From: Candidatus Gastranaerophilales bacterium
GTDB lineage: Bacteria; Cyanobacteriota; Vampirovibrionia; Gastranaerophilales; Gastranaerophilaceae
Length of the DNA stretch: 64,000 nucleotides
Direction: 5' to 3'
Assembly: GCA_944322545.1 (NCBI GenBank)
Contig: CALUPF010000033.1
Coordinates: 105,956 to 169,955 of the forward strand
Shown here: positions 38,626 through 48,154 of the stretch, piece by piece
Layout of the letters: every line of letters begins with the position of its first letter
How positions within the stretch are numbered: position 1 is the stretch's first letter
Notes under the pieces: model-generated
Databases searched by the model: none
What the model was told of the DNA's origin: nothing
What the model saw: only the letters and a program-made list of their open reading frames with translations
Made by a program: the position numbers and the translations under genes

Positions 38626-40116
38626 ATGTTAGAAAACAACCCAACACTTAATGCAATCAGAAATACAAGAATTCAAAAACTTACAGAGCTTGCTGATAAA
38701 GGGATCAATCCATATCCATATTCATATGATAAAAACGCATCAGCAAAAATGCTTCAAGAAAAATATAAAGATCTTCCAGCAGGTGAAGAAACAAATGATG
38801 AATATTTTGTAGCTGGTAGAGTTATGGCAATGAGAAATACAGGAATGTTCATTGACCTTATGGACTCATCAGGCAAAATCCAAATTTTCTCACATAAAGA
38901 AAATATGGATGTCGAAAAAATCAAAGCAATGAAATTAATTGATATCGGAGATATCGTAGGATTCCAAGGAACAATCAGAAGAACTCCTAGAGGAGAACTT
39001 TCAATCAAAGCTACTGATTACAAACTTTTATCAAAAGCTTTGCTACCACTTCCTGAAAAATTCCATGGCTTAACTGACGTTGAAACACGATACAGACAAA
39101 GATATGTTGATATGATTATGAACGAAGATGTTCGTGATACATTCAGAAAAAGAAGCTTGATTATCCAAAAAATCAGAGAATACTTGGCTAAACAAGGCTT
39201 CTTAGAAGTTGAAACTCCTATACTTCAAACAACAGCATCAGGAGCTAATGCTCGTCCATTTACAACTCACCACAACGCACTTGATATGGACTTAACTTTA
39301 AGAATCGCTCTTGAATTATACCTAAAAAGACTTATTGTTGGTGGGGTTTCAGAACGTGTTTATGAAATCGGCAGATGTTTCAGAAACGAAGGTATCGACA
39401 CTCGTCATAACCCTGAATTCACAATGATTGAGCTTTACCAATCATACGCTGATTATAACGATATGATGACTTTAACTGAAAACATGGTTGCATACGTTGC
39501 ACAAGAGGTACTTGGCACATTAAAAATCAAATATGGTGAAAACGAAATAGATTTAACACCACCTTGGGATAGAAAAACAATGCTAGGTTCTATCAAAGAA
39601 GCAACTGGTGTTGATTTTATGGAAATTTATGATGCAAAACAAGCAATTGAAGCAGCTAAAAAACTTCACGTTCCTGTTGATGATGAAATGAACTGGGGTC
39701 AAGTTGTTGAAGCTGTGTTCGAAGAAAAAATTGAACCATCTTTAATTCAACCTTGTCACATCATTGATTATCCTCGTGAAATTTCACCTTTGGCTAAAGT
39801 TCACAGAGACAATTCAAGACTTACTGAACGTTTTGAAACGAGAATCAATGGTTGGGAACTTGCAAACGCATTTTCTGAACTTACTGATCCAATCGATCAA
39901 AGAAGCAGATTTGAAGCTCAAGCTCTTGCTAAAGCTAATGGCGATGAAGAAGCTATGGAATTAGATGAAGACTTCATTACGGCTTTAGAATATGGTATGC
40001 CTCCAACTGGTGGTATGGGTATGGGCATAGACAGATTGGTTATGCTTTTAACTAACTCGCAAACAATTAGAGACGTAATTGCATTCCCTACAATGAGACC
40101 ACTTGATAACAAGTAA
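38626..40116 (+). CDS. lysS: Lysyl-tRNA synthetase, class II
   Basis: A 496-residue synthetase. The amino OB-fold anticodon-binding domain (residues ~55-150) is followed by the class II core: motif 1 around RYRQRYVDMI, motif 2 with GRCFRNEGIDTRHNPEF, and motif 3 GMGMGIDRLVMLLT at the end. AAAGGA precedes the ATG by seven bases. It is divergent from rsgA. The length is normal for the family. Confidence 0.97.
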   Translation: MLENNPTLNAIRNTRIQKLTELADKGINPYPYSYDKNASAKMLQEKYKDLPAGEETNDEYFVAGRVMAMRNTGMFIDLMDSSGKIQIFSHKENMDVEKIKAMKLIDIGDIVGFQGTIRRTPRGELSIKATDYKLLSKALLPLPEKFHGLTDVETRYRQRYVDMIMNEDVRDTFRKRSLIIQKIREYLAKQGFLEVETPILQTTASGANARPFTTHHNALDMDLTLRIALELYLKRLIVGGVSERVYEIGRCFRNEGIDTRHNPEFTMIELYQSYADYNDMMTLTENMVAYVAQEVLGTLKIKYGENEIDLTPPWDRKTMLGSIKEATGVDFMEIYDAKQAIEAAKKLHVPVDDEMNWGQVVEAVFEEKIEPSLIQPCHIIDYPREISPLAKVHRDNSRLTERFETRINGWELANAFSELTDPIDQRSRFEAQALAKANGDEEAMELDEDFITALEYGMPPTGGMGMGIDRLVMLLTNSQTIRDVIAFPTMRPLDNK

Positions 40117-40173
40117 AAATTAAAAAATATTCACAAAATTGCCAAAAACATGTATTTGAGAAATAATTTTTAT

Positions 40174-41661
40174 ATGAAAATTAATTTGAAAAATACATGT
40201 TTTTTGTTAGCTTCAACGCTATTATTTAACAACCTATCAGCCGATGCACTTGAAGTTGTTTATCCTAAAGCACCAAATACTGAAATGAGTGCTACTTCAA
40301 CATTTTTCATAGGCAATACAAAGCCAGGATCTAGACTCACAATAAATGACAAAGAAGTCAAAGTCTATGAAAATGGCTCATTCGTAGAAGTTGTTCAACT
40401 CAAAGACGGCTTTAACAGAATCAAAATCGATTCTCAAAATGAAACAGAACACGATATTTTAACTTATATAATCAAAAAAGTTCCTAAAAACAATCTTATG
40501 AAACAGGAACCCCAAACTGAAAACTTCCCAGAAAATGAGTATATTTACGCATCAACTATAAAAAACAATGTGCCATTAAGAACAGAACCAAATGAAAATG
40601 CTCAAAGAATAACTAATTTGAACAGCGACATTATGTTGTTATTAAATGGCAAAAAAGGTGGATACTATAGAGTTGCATTAAGTCCAACGCTAAATGCTTG
40701 GGTAAAAGCCGAAAATGTAGTTAATTATTCTACAATAAATGGTCAGATGCTTGCTTCTGCTAGTGATGTAACATTAACAGAAGACAAACTATATTACTAT
40801 GTGAAAACTCCTCTGTCTTTCAAAACACCTTATAAAATAACAGAAACAGACAATGGACTGACTCTTGAGATTTTTAATATCAAAGAACACCTAGGAGAAA
40901 CAAAAACATTCAAACAAACTGGTGACATAAAATCACTAGTTGTAAATATGTTATCAACAGATTCTGTTTCAACATATTTTATAGAATTAAATAATCAACT
41001 TTGGGGATACAACGTTTACTATGAAGACAATACACTTGTTTTAAAAATAAGAAAAACCCCAAATATAGATCCCCAAAACCCGCTTAAAGATATAACAATA
41101 ACAATAGATGCGGGCCACGGTGGAGAAGACTATGGTGCAATTGGTCCAACAGGGGTAAAGGAAAAAGAAATAAATCTTGATATTGCTCAAAAACTACAAA
41201 AAATATTAGAAGCTAAAGGTGCAAAAGTTGTCATGACAAGAACTGACGACTCCAGTGTTGAATTGTATAAAAGACCTAAAATTGCACAAGAAAGCGATTC
41301 TTTGATAATGATCAGCTTGCATGCTAATGCACTAGCTGATGGAGCAAACCCTTATGAAAAACATGGCACATCTGTATACTATTACAACAAAGAATCAAAA
41401 GATTTAGCTCAAACAATAAAAGAAACAATGCTAAAAGAACTACAAACACAAGATGATGGTACGTATAATTGCAGTTTTGTTTTAACAAGACCAACCATGC
41501 CTTTATCTGTATTAGTTGAAGTTGCATATATGATACATCCTGATGAATATAGCTTACTTTTAGATGAACAGTTTAGAGAAAAAGCTGCAAACTCAATAGA
41601 GAAAGCTATTGAAGCATATTTACTAAAATCATTAAAAACTTTAACAATTACCCAACAATAG
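40174..41661 (+). CDS. Secreted N-acetylmuramoyl-L-alanine amidase
   Basis: A 495-residue cell-wall hydrolase. A signal peptide (residues 1-24, TCFLLASTLLFNNLSA) is followed by AMIN/SH3-like wall-binding regions (an SH3 strand block near NNVPLRTEPNENAQ) and a carboxy Amidase_3 domain. The zinc site is complete: TIDAGHGGEDYGA (His), KEKEINLDIA (Glu), MISLHANA (His), and the late catalytic Glu in VLVEVAYM. It splits the amide between muramic acid and the peptide, usually for daughter-cell separation. An in-frame ATG at 40150 would precede the signal peptide; 40174 fits better. Confidence 0.92.
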   Translation: MKINLKNTCFLLASTLLFNNLSADALEVVYPKAPNTEMSATSTFFIGNTKPGSRLTINDKEVKVYENGSFVEVVQLKDGFNRIKIDSQNETEHDILTYIIKKVPKNNLMKQEPQTENFPENEYIYASTIKNNVPLRTEPNENAQRITNLNSDIMLLLNGKKGGYYRVALSPTLNAWVKAENVVNYSTINGQMLASASDVTLTEDKLYYYVKTPLSFKTPYKITETDNGLTLEIFNIKEHLGETKTFKQTGDIKSLVVNMLSTDSVSTYFIELNNQLWGYNVYYEDNTLVLKIRKTPNIDPQNPLKDITITIDAGHGGEDYGAIGPTGVKEKEINLDIAQKLQKILEAKGAKVVMTRTDDSSVELYKRPKIAQESDSLIMISLHANALADGANPYEKHGTSVYYYNKESKDLAQTIKETMLKELQTQDDGTYNCSFVLTRPTMPLSVLVEVAYMIHPDEYSLLLDEQFREKAANSIEKAIEAYLLKSLKTLTITQQ

Positions 41662-41663
41662 TG

Positions 41664-41692
41664 TTGACACTTTAAATACGCAGTGATACAAT
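41664..41692 (+). promoter_or_regulatory. Strong promoter of the 41822 gene
   Basis: A consensus TTGACA (41664-41669), a 17-base spacer and TACAAT (41687-41692). The predicted start near 41699 gives a leader of about 120 bases. Confidence 0.8.
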
Positions 41693-41698
41693 GGAAAA

Positions 41699-41821
41699 AA
41701 TTTATGTTGAAGCTTTTATAAAGCAGGTGCAAAACCCTGCACAGCGTAGGTTTTAACTCTATTTTTTAAACACTTTAAGAAGAGTAATTATATTTCCACA
41801 GATCAAAAAAGGGAAGACTGA
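41699..41821 (+). promoter_or_regulatory. Long 5' leader with a GC-richer hairpin
   Basis: Near 41722-41741 the leader contains GCAGG and CCTGC arms that can pair around a TGCAAAAC loop, followed by ACAGCGTAGG. No known riboswitch class is recognised. An AAAGGGAAG ribosome site lies just before the ATG at 41822. Confidence 0.4.
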
Positions 41822-42343
41822 ATGCCAATTTCTGTAATTAATAAAACAGAATCTAGTAACCTAAGCATACCTACATCAACATTGATAGGCGGGGCTGCTG
41901 GTTTAGCAATGCGCCAGTTTTTCCCAATATATAAAGATGAACTAGATTATGTTTTATTTGGACAAGCTAATGAAATGAAAAAAGCTAGCCTTGTATCAGC
42001 CAAAGACTCTTTTATTAGTTCAGCAAAATCAGCTTTATCTAAAAACAAAAACAACCAAGCTATGAAACTTTTCATAAAAAGAGTTGAAGCTAAAACATTA
42101 ACTGAAGCAAAAGCTGCAAAAGAAAAAATTAAAAATTCTCCTGATGCAGTAAAAACAGAATTCAAAAAACTTATGGGCCAGTTTCTGAAGAATATGAAAG
42201 CATCAAAACAGCTTTCAGAAGAAACTATCAAGGCTTACGTTAAGCAAAAAAGACCTTATGGTCCTTACGTTCTTCCAGGACTAGCTTTTGGTGCAGCAAT
42301 AGCCTACGTTTATAACGTAGTTGGAAAAATTAGTGAAACTTAA
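41822..42343 (+). CDS. Unknown small membrane-anchored protein
   Basis: A 173-residue protein. An Asn/Ser-rich opening leads to a hydrophobic stretch near residues 20-35 (LIGGAAGLAMRQFF), then a long Lys-rich helical middle, then a carboxy hydrophobic segment YVLPGLAFGAAIAYVYNVV. The pattern (two membrane-prone ends, charged helical middle) resembles the large protein at 19413 on a small scale. It has a near-consensus promoter and a 120-base leader, so it is probably well expressed. The function is unknown. Confidence 0.75.
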   Translation: MPISVINKTESSNLSIPTSTLIGGAAGLAMRQFFPIYKDELDYVLFGQANEMKKASLVSAKDSFISSAKSALSKNKNNQAMKLFIKRVEAKTLTEAKAAKEKIKNSPDAVKTEFKKLMGQFLKNMKASKQLSEETIKAYVKQKRPYGPYVLPGLAFGAAIAYVYNVVGKISET

Positions 42344-42352
42344 ATTCACCTT

Positions 42353-43720
42353 TTAGTTATTCAAGCTGTGAATAGGAGCCGGAATTCTTCCACCTCTTCT
42401 AACAAAATCTTTAGAAGAAAGTTTGTTAATGCTCATTATCGGAGCTTCGCCTAAAAGCCCACCAAATACAACTTTGTCACCTTCTTTTTTATTAGGAGCC
42501 GGTATAACTCTGACAGCAGTGGTCTTTTTGTTAATCATACCAATTGCCATTTCATCAGCAATTATTCCTGAAATTGTGTCAGCAGAAGTATCACCTGGAA
42601 TAGCAATCATATCAAGACCTACTGAACAAACAGATGTCATTGCTTCTAGCTTATCAAAAGTCAAACAGCCTCTAGTTGCAGCTTCAATCATACCAGCATC
42701 TTCAGATACTGGAATAAAAGCTCCAGACAATCCGCCAACATGAGAACTAGCCATGATACCACCTTTTTTAACAGCATCATTTAACATAGCTAAAGCAGCA
42801 GTAGTTCCATGAGCGCCAGCATGTTCTAGCCCCATAGCTTGGAATATACCAGCAACGCTATCACCAACCTCTGGAGTTGGTGCAAGAGAAAGATCAATGA
42901 TACCAAAAGGGATACCAATTTTTTGTGCCATTTCGCGACCAACTAATTCACCGGTTGATGTAATTTTATATGCAATCTGTTTTATCTTATTTGCCATATC
43001 TCCAAAAGTCGTATCTTTAGGCAACGATTCTATTGCAGCTCTCACAACCCCAGGGCCTGACACACCAACATTTAAAGCACATTCTGGTTCGCCATAGCCA
43101 TGGAAAGCACCTGCCATAAAAGGATTATCAGAAGGCACATTACAAAAACACACAAGTTTTGCAGCGCCTATGCCATCCTTATCGGCTGTTAATTCTGCTG
43201 CTTTTTTTATAGTTTTACCCATTTTTAAAACAGCATTCATATTGATACCTGCTTTTGAGCTTGCGACATTAATAGAAGAACAGATTCTTTCTGTTTGAGC
43301 TAATGCTTCAGGAATACTTTCAATCAATGCTTCATCGCCTCTCGTGCAACCTTTTTCAACTAAAGCACCAAACCCGCCTATAAAATTGACTCCAACTTCA
43401 GCTGCAGCTTTGTCTAAAACTTTTGCCAAATAGACATAATCATAATTATCACAAGACTCGCCAACCAAAGAAATAGGAGTAACCGCAATACGTTTGTTTA
43501 TTATTGGTATTGAATAGTCCTCTTCAATTTCTTGAGCCATAGAACATAGATTTTTAGCATATTTAATAATCTTGTTATAAATTTTTTCACCAACAACTTT
43601 AACATCTTTGTCACAACAATCACGCAAACTCAATGCCAAAGTAACTGTTCTAATGTCCAAGTGATGGACACGAATCATATCTATTGTTTCTAATATAGAA
43701 TCTGTGTTTATTGAAGTCAT
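42353..43720 (-). CDS. PFL family protein (DUF711, UPF0210)
   Basis: A 455-residue cytoplasmic protein of the UPF0210 family: [16 protein letters not shown] at the start, [20 protein letters not shown] in the middle, and [11 protein letters not shown] near the end. The fold resembles pyruvate-formate-lyase-like or anaerobic nucleotide reductase barrels, but no radical Gly motif is evident and the reaction is not known. It is almost always paired with a small ACT protein, as here (gap 12 bases), which probably binds an amino acid and controls it. Confidence 0.92.
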   Translation of the reverse strand: MTSINTDSILETIDMIRVHHLDIRTVTLALSLRDCCDKDVKVVGEKIYNKIIKYAKNLCSMAQEIEEDYSIPIINKRIAVTPISLVGESCDNYDYVYLAKVLDKAAAEVGVNFIGGFGALVEKGCTRGDEALIESIPEALAQTERICSSINVASSKAGINMNAVLKMGKTIKKAAELTADKDGIGAAKLVCFCNVPSDNPFMAGAFHGYGEPECALNVGVSGPGVVRAAIESLPKDTTFGDMANKIKQIAYKITSTGELVGREMAQKIGIPFGIIDLSLAPTPEVGDSVAGIFQAMGLEHAGAHGTTAALAMLNDAVKKGGIMASSHVGGLSGAFIPVSEDAGMIEAATRGCLTFDKLEAMTSVCSVGLDMIAIPGDTSADTISGIIADEMAIGMINKKTTAVRVIPAPNKKEGDKVVFGGLLGEAPIMSINKLSSKDFVRRGGRIPAPIHSLNN

Positions 43721-43732
43721 TTTAAATCCTTT

Positions 43733-44023
43733 TTATATGTTGTGCATTTTATCAAATATCTGTTTTTTCTGAATCCAGATTTCCATGCCCATTTCTTCAC
43801 CGGCTTTTGAAACTGCTTCTTTTATTTCTTTAAAAGATTTGTCAGATTTAGAAATATCACCTAAAAGAAACATAACAAAATAATCTTGCATAATTGATTG
43901 TTTTATATCTTCGATATTAACTTTATACTCTGCTAAAACAGTTGTAACTTTAGAAACAATCCCAATTCTATCTACACCAGAGATTGTTATTATGATTTTG
44001 TTTTCAGATCTGTTATCTTGCAT
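43733..44023 (-). CDS. ACT-domain protein (UPF0237), partner of the DUF711 protein
   Basis: A 96-residue single ACT domain: IIITISGVDRIGIVSKVTTV, then VNIEDIKQSIMQDYFVM, matching ligand-binding ACT folds. UPF0237/UPF0210 gene pairs are conserved in many anaerobes. It leads the pair, with the DUF711 gene following. Confidence 0.92.
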   Translation of the reverse strand: MQDNRSENKIIITISGVDRIGIVSKVTTVLAEYKVNIEDIKQSIMQDYFVMFLLGDISKSDKSFKEIKEAVSKAGEEMGMEIWIQKKQIFDKMHNI

Positions 44024-44063
44024 AATCTATCCTTAATTAAGTAACTAGATTATTTTACATTAA

Positions 44064-44786
44064 TCATAAAATTAAGTCACCTGAATAAATAGTTGAAACT
44101 ATTCCATTTTTATCTTCCACAACAAGATTACCATTATCATCAATTGTTAAAGCTTTATATTGAATCTTTTCTACTCCATCTTTTTGTCTTATAAAAATTT
44201 GTTTGTTCAAAAAATCAATGTTATCTAAATAATCTTGCTTTATAAATGAAAAACCATCTTTTTGAATATCATCATAATGTTCGAAAAATTCATCAACTAA
44301 CTTATATAAAAACTCATCTCTATCGATATTCTTACTTAAAACAAGATTTAATGACACAGCAGGCTGAGAAATTTCATCAATAATTTCTTGAGGCATATTT
44401 ATATTAACCCCAACACCTAATACAACACCCAAAGTCTTATTTTTTTCCCTAAAAGCTTCACATAAAATTCCTGATAATTTCTTGCCGTCCACTAATACAT
44501 CATTCGGCCACTTGATTTGACCTTTAACTCCATAACTTTGAATAACTTTTAAAATCACCAAGCTCATATACTGAGTAAAATTAGCTAAATAATCTAGGTT
44601 TTTAGGCTTTAAAATAAAAGTAGCGCATATATTTTTACAATCACCAGAAATCCATTTTCTTTCAAAACGTCCCCTCGCAGCTGTTTGAGAATCAGCGTAT
44701 ACAACTGTACAATCGTCGAGCTCTTTAAAATGCTCAAGAGCCCAATTGTTAGTTGAATCAACGCTTTTTAATTTAACAAATTTCAT
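44064..44786 (-). CDS. birA: Biotin-[acetyl-CoA-carboxylase] ligase without DNA-binding domain
   Basis: A 240-residue ligase that adenylates biotin and attaches it to a carboxyl carrier. SVDSTNNWALEHF opens the catalytic fold, ARGRFERKW matches the biotinyl-AMP loop (GRGRxGRxW type), and GQIKWPNDVLVDGKKLSGIL is the KWPND signature. The amino helix-turn-helix of bifunctional BirA is absent, so it should not repress biotin genes. It lies six bases downstream of a small secreted protein gene. Confidence 0.93.
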   Translation of the reverse strand: MKFVKLKSVDSTNNWALEHFKELDDCTVVYADSQTAARGRFERKWISGDCKNICATFILKPKNLDYLANFTQYMSLVILKVIQSYGVKGQIKWPNDVLVDGKKLSGILCEAFREKNKTLGVVLGVGVNINMPQEIIDEISQPAVSLNLVLSKNIDRDEFLYKLVDEFFEHYDDIQKDGFSFIKQDYLDNIDFLNKQIFIRQKDGVEKIQYKALTIDDNGNLVVEDKNGIVSTIYSGDLIL

Positions 44787-44792
44787 AACAGA

Positions 44793-45326
44793 CTATTCAG
44801 CAGACTTTCTAAGCATTAAGACATTGCCCTTACCGTCATAACAAGCATCATCCACCCAATGTCCCATTAGTTTTTTTTCTGCATCATATAAATACTGCTC
44901 ATTTTTTGAAACAACAAACGTTGCATTTTTAAAAACACCATATTTGCTATAAGCAACAGATCTATGCGGATAAACATAATATGGTTTGTTTAATACATCT
45001 ACCTTGAATAAAGACCCATCACTTTGATAGTAATAATTATGATATGGGTCATTCAAATATCTAACACCATAAGTTCCATCTGAAAATAAAGATAACTGTC
45101 TGTTTGCAACTCTTGTAGTTCCATTTGAAACAGCAGAATAATTCGCAATATAGTTAGGATCAGTCCAATATTCTCTAAATTCATTCGGACCTAAAGCATA
45201 ATTTATGTTATTAAATGTTTCTTCTCTAGCAGCTTCATCATTAAATTGAGCATTGCCTTGCAAAACTAATGCTGATACAGGCAAGGCTAAAAATAATGAC
45301 AAAACGATAAGCAATAATTTCTTCAT
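44793..45326 (-). CDS. Unknown secreted protein
   Basis: A 177-residue protein with a clean signal peptide (KKLLLIVLSLFLALPVSA, cleaved near residue 19). The mature chain is rich in Tyr and Asn and reads like beta-strand repeats of the pattern 'DGTYGVRYLND', 'DGSLFKVDVLN', 'YSKYGVFKNATFVV', similar in spirit to MORN or YD-type repeats, but no family is recognised. It precedes birA in one leftward unit; its stop is six bases from the birA start. Confidence 0.7.
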   Translation of the reverse strand: MKKLLLIVLSLFLALPVSALVLQGNAQFNDEAAREETFNNINYALGPNEFREYWTDPNYIANYSAVSNGTTRVANRQLSLFSDGTYGVRYLNDPYHNYYYQSDGSLFKVDVLNKPYYVYPHRSVAYSKYGVFKNATFVVSKNEQYLYDAEKKLMGHWVDDACYDGKGNVLMLRKSAE

Positions 45327-45342
45327 AATTTAATAATATAAT

Positions 45343-45380
45343 AAAAATGCCCCAAAGGTCATAAACTTTCAGGGCATTTT
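45343..45380 (-). terminator. Terminator after rplT
   Basis: AAAATGCCC and GGGCATTTT arms, with a second paired block AAAG/CTTT inside and a T-run on the minus strand. Confidence 0.8.
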
Positions 45381-45404
45381 GTTAAAAATTATAAACAGAA
45401 TTTA

Positions 45405-45755
45405 TTATGCTTTAGCTTTAGCTGTTTCTACTACTACTGAAAAAGCTTCAGGTTCGTTAACTGCCATTTCAGCAAGCATCTTTCTGTTAACTTGGATATC
45501 AGCTTTTTTCAATGCGTTCATGAATTTAGAATAGCTCAAGCCATGTTGTCTAACAGCAGCATTGATTCTAACAATCCACAAACGACGCATAGTTCTTTTT
45601 TTGTTGCGTCTGTCTCTGTATTGATATTTAAGTTTTTTCATTACAGCAGTATTAGCAACTTTGAAGATTCTGCTTCTTGCACCAATAAAGCCTTTAGCAA
45701 GTTTTAATATTTTTTTATGTCTTTTTCTTAAGACGTTTCCGCGTTTTACTCTCAT
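45405..45755 (-). CDS. rplT: Large ribosomal subunit protein bL20
   Basis: A 116-residue, very basic protein needed early in 50S assembly. [19 protein letters not shown] and [13 protein letters not shown] are diagnostic. It follows rpmI after 14 bases. In many bacteria L20 represses its own operon through a leader upstream of rpmI. Confidence 0.97.
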   Translation of the reverse strand: MRVKRGNVLRKRHKKILKLAKGFIGARSRIFKVANTAVMKKLKYQYRDRRNKKRTMRRLWIVRINAAVRQHGLSYSKFMNALKKADIQVNRKMLAEMAVNEPEAFSVVVETAKAKA

Positions 45756-45769
45756 TGTCTAACCTCTTC

Positions 45770-45979
45770 CTATCTTGAATACTTCTTGTAAGGTAACTCT
45801 TTTGAAATTAATTTCAAATTAGTTTCAGCAACTTCAGTCATACCAGCAAGTTTTCTTTTTCTGCTTACTGATTTGTGTTGAAGTAAGTGTTTTGTACCAG
45901 CAGATAGTCTCATGATTTTACCTGAGGCAGTCACTTTGTAGCGTTTTGCAGCTGCGCGGTGTGTTTTCATCTTTGGCAT
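45770..45979 (-). CDS. rpmI: Large ribosomal subunit protein bL35
   Basis: A 69-residue basic protein: PKMKTHRAAAKRYKVTASGK is the family opening. AAAAGGAG lies eight bases ahead of the ATG. infC, which usually precedes rpmI, is not here but at 4960 on the other strand. The upstream gap of about 130 bases could hold an L20-binding leader, but I cannot confirm its structure. Confidence 0.97.
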   Translation of the reverse strand: MPKMKTHRAAAKRYKVTASGKIMRLSAGTKHLLQHKSVSRKRKLAGMTEVAETNLKLISKELPYKKYSR

Positions 45980-46110
45980 AGTTTCTTCTCCTTTTTAATT
46001 TGGTTTAGTTAAAGATATCTGTGACATGCCGTCCACAAAATATCTATCGTATATCAATTTTAAAACAAAAAGAAAACCATGCAAGGTTTCATAAAGTTTC
46101 ATTAATAAAA

Positions 46111-47475
46111 CTAAAAAGGCAAAGTTGAATTGTCATTGCTAAATTCAAGAGGTAGTGTAAACCAAAAAGTAGAACCTTCTTTGAATTTTGTTCTAAAATT
46201 TATTTCACCGTGATGAAGATTTATAATTTTTTTGCACAAAGATAAACCAACGCCTGTTCCTGTAGGGCTATCAAATTTGTTTCGATTAAGGTGTGAAAAA
46301 AACTCAAATATTTTATATTGTTCTTGCAAAGGAATCCCTTCCCCTGTGTCACGTACCTCAAAATAAAAGCTTTTATCTTTTTTGATTGTCTTAACCTCAA
46401 CCTCTCCTTCATTTTGAGTATATTTATAAGCATTACTAACAAGGTTAAAAATCAATTGCTTAAATCTTCGTTTGTCTGCAACTATTTCAACATCACAAAG
46501 ATTGATTATTAATTTAATATTTTTAGCAATTCTTTTTTCATCTAAAATATCCAAAACCTCTTTTATAATAGGATTCGGATTAAATTTCTCGTAATACAAT
46601 TTCAAATTGTCAGTTTCTGCCCTAGCCATTTCCATCGTATATTCAACAACCTGCAAAAGATGTTTTCCAGCCCGTAAAATATTCTCACAAAATTTTATAT
46701 GCTTTTCCTTACTTACATCAGGAGTATTCAACAAAGATGCAAAACCAATAATTGCATTCAATGGAGTCTTAAACTCATGTGCTAGATGAGCGAGAAATTC
46801 TAATTTTCTATCATTACTCATTTTCATCTTGTGAAAAAGATGTGAATTAACTAATGCCATCGAGATATTATCCGTGGCCATATCAAGAACTTTCATATGC
46901 TCTTGAGTAATAGCTTTGTCACTTTTATAAATAAACAACATACCAAATATCTTTAAATTGTTCATCAAAGGAATAGCTCTGTAACTATCGTCAAGATTGT
47001 TATTTAAAATTTTTGTCACCGTTTCTTTGTCCATGCAAGTGTTATTTTCAAGACAAAAATTTTCAGACAAAAAAGAATTTATGTATTTCACATAATCAGA
47101 GGAATCTGTTGAATTCAAAATATATTTTCCACATATGTCATCGAACGTCGCAACCACACACAAATCAACATCAAGTAGCTTCGCTAATTCTTTGTTTATG
47201 AAATGGAAAATATCCTCTGTTGTTAAGGTAGAATTAATGTTTTTATTTATGTAATTTACAGCAGCCCATCTTTGTTCATTTTCAAGAAATTTATTTATGT
47301 ATATTTTCAGTTCTTCTTCTTTTTGAAGCAACTGCTCCTCTTTTTTTAAAAGGATTTTTTTTAGTCTGTTATTTTTTAATTTTAAACAAACTAAAAGTTT
47401 CGATAAATCAGCTAGTGTTTTATAGTTTTTACAAATTTGTCTTTTAAGCATACTTCTTGTCAAAAAGGCTAACAA
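46111..47475 (-). CDS. GAF-type sensor histidine kinase, orphan
   Basis: A 454-residue soluble kinase. A Lys/Leu-rich coiled coil (residues ~30-75) leads to a GAF-like domain (~80-215), then the H-box FLAHLAHEFKTPLNAIIGFA and an ATPase domain with FKQLIFNLVSNAYKYT, VRDTGEGIPLQEQ and TGTGVGLSLCKKI. The basic amino end and lack of membrane segments point to an internal sensor. No response regulator is adjacent. It belongs to the same general class as the kinase at 34491, but the H-boxes differ. Confidence 0.87.
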   Translation of the reverse strand: MLAFLTRSMLKRQICKNYKTLADLSKLLVCLKLKNNRLKKILLKKEEQLLQKEEELKIYINKFLENEQRWAAVNYINKNINSTLTTEDIFHFINKELAKLLDVDLCVVATFDDICGKYILNSTDSSDYVKYINSFLSENFCLENNTCMDKETVTKILNNNLDDSYRAIPLMNNLKIFGMLFIYKSDKAITQEHMKVLDMATDNISMALVNSHLFHKMKMSNDRKLEFLAHLAHEFKTPLNAIIGFASLLNTPDVSKEKHIKFCENILRAGKHLLQVVEYTMEMARAETDNLKLYYEKFNPNPIIKEVLDILDEKRIAKNIKLIINLCDVEIVADKRRFKQLIFNLVSNAYKYTQNEGEVEVKTIKKDKSFYFEVRDTGEGIPLQEQYKIFEFFSHLNRNKFDSPTGTGVGLSLCKKIINLHHGEINFRTKFKEGSTFWFTLPLEFSNDNSTLPF

Positions 47476-47571
47476 GGAACCAACTTATCATTTTTTGTAA
47501 AAATTTGTTTAATATATTTTCCGTTTCAGTTAATTTTATTCAAATAGTGTTTTTTTTATTTATGTCTAAGG

Positions 47572-47577
47572 TATAAT
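47572..47577 (+). promoter_or_regulatory. -10 box of a near-leaderless gmk promoter
   Basis: TATAAT ends ten bases before the gmk ATG, so a normal start would leave a leader of about four bases. The -35 region is only a T-run. Confidence 0.45.
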
Positions 47578-47587
47578 TTCTAACAAT

Positions 47588-48154
47588 ATGGAACAGAAAA
47601 AAGGAAAATTGTTTGTTATATCAGGTTCATCAGGAGTGGGCAAAGGAACACTTCTAAAGAAGCTGATTGAAAAAAATCCAAAACTTGAAGTTTCAATTTC
47701 TGCAACAACAAGACAACCACGACCTGGTGAAATTGACGGAGTAAACTACTTTTTCACTGATAAAGATGAATTTTTAAAAGAAGTTGAAAACGGTGATTTT
47801 CTTGAATGGGCAGAGTTTAATGGAAATTATTATGGAACTAAACAAGCTTGGGTTGAAAGAAATTTAAACAAAGGACGCAATCTTATCCTTGAAATAGAAA
47901 CAAAAGGAGCATTGCAAATTAAAAACAAAATGCCTGATTCTGTTTTAATTTTCATAATGCCACCATCAATCGAAGAGCTCGAACATCGTCTAAGAGGTAG
48001 AAATACAGAAGATGAAGAAACTATCCAAGGACGTTTGCACGAAGTTAGAAGAGAAATTGAATGTTCAAAAAATTATGACTACACAATAGTCAACGATGAT
48101 TTAGAAAAAGCATTAGTCGAATTAGAAAAAGTCATTAACTCTGTTATTCATTAA
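47588..48154 (+). CDS. gmk: Guanylate kinase
   Basis: A 188-residue kinase that turns GMP into GDP. The P-loop SGSSGVGKGTLLKKL, ATTRQPRPGEIDGVNYFF and GDFLEWAEFNGNYYGT bind ATP and GMP. No ribosome site precedes the ATG, and the promoter sits right against it, so initiation may be leaderless. Its last 11 bases overlap the convergent sugar-ABC permease gene. Confidence 0.96.
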   Translation: MEQKKGKLFVISGSSGVGKGTLLKKLIEKNPKLEVSISATTRQPRPGEIDGVNYFFTDKDEFLKEVENGDFLEWAEFNGNYYGTKQAWVERNLNKGRNLILEIETKGALQIKNKMPDSVLIFIMPPSIEELEHRLRGRNTEDEETIQGRLHEVRREIECSKNYDYTIVNDDLEKALVELEKVINSVIH

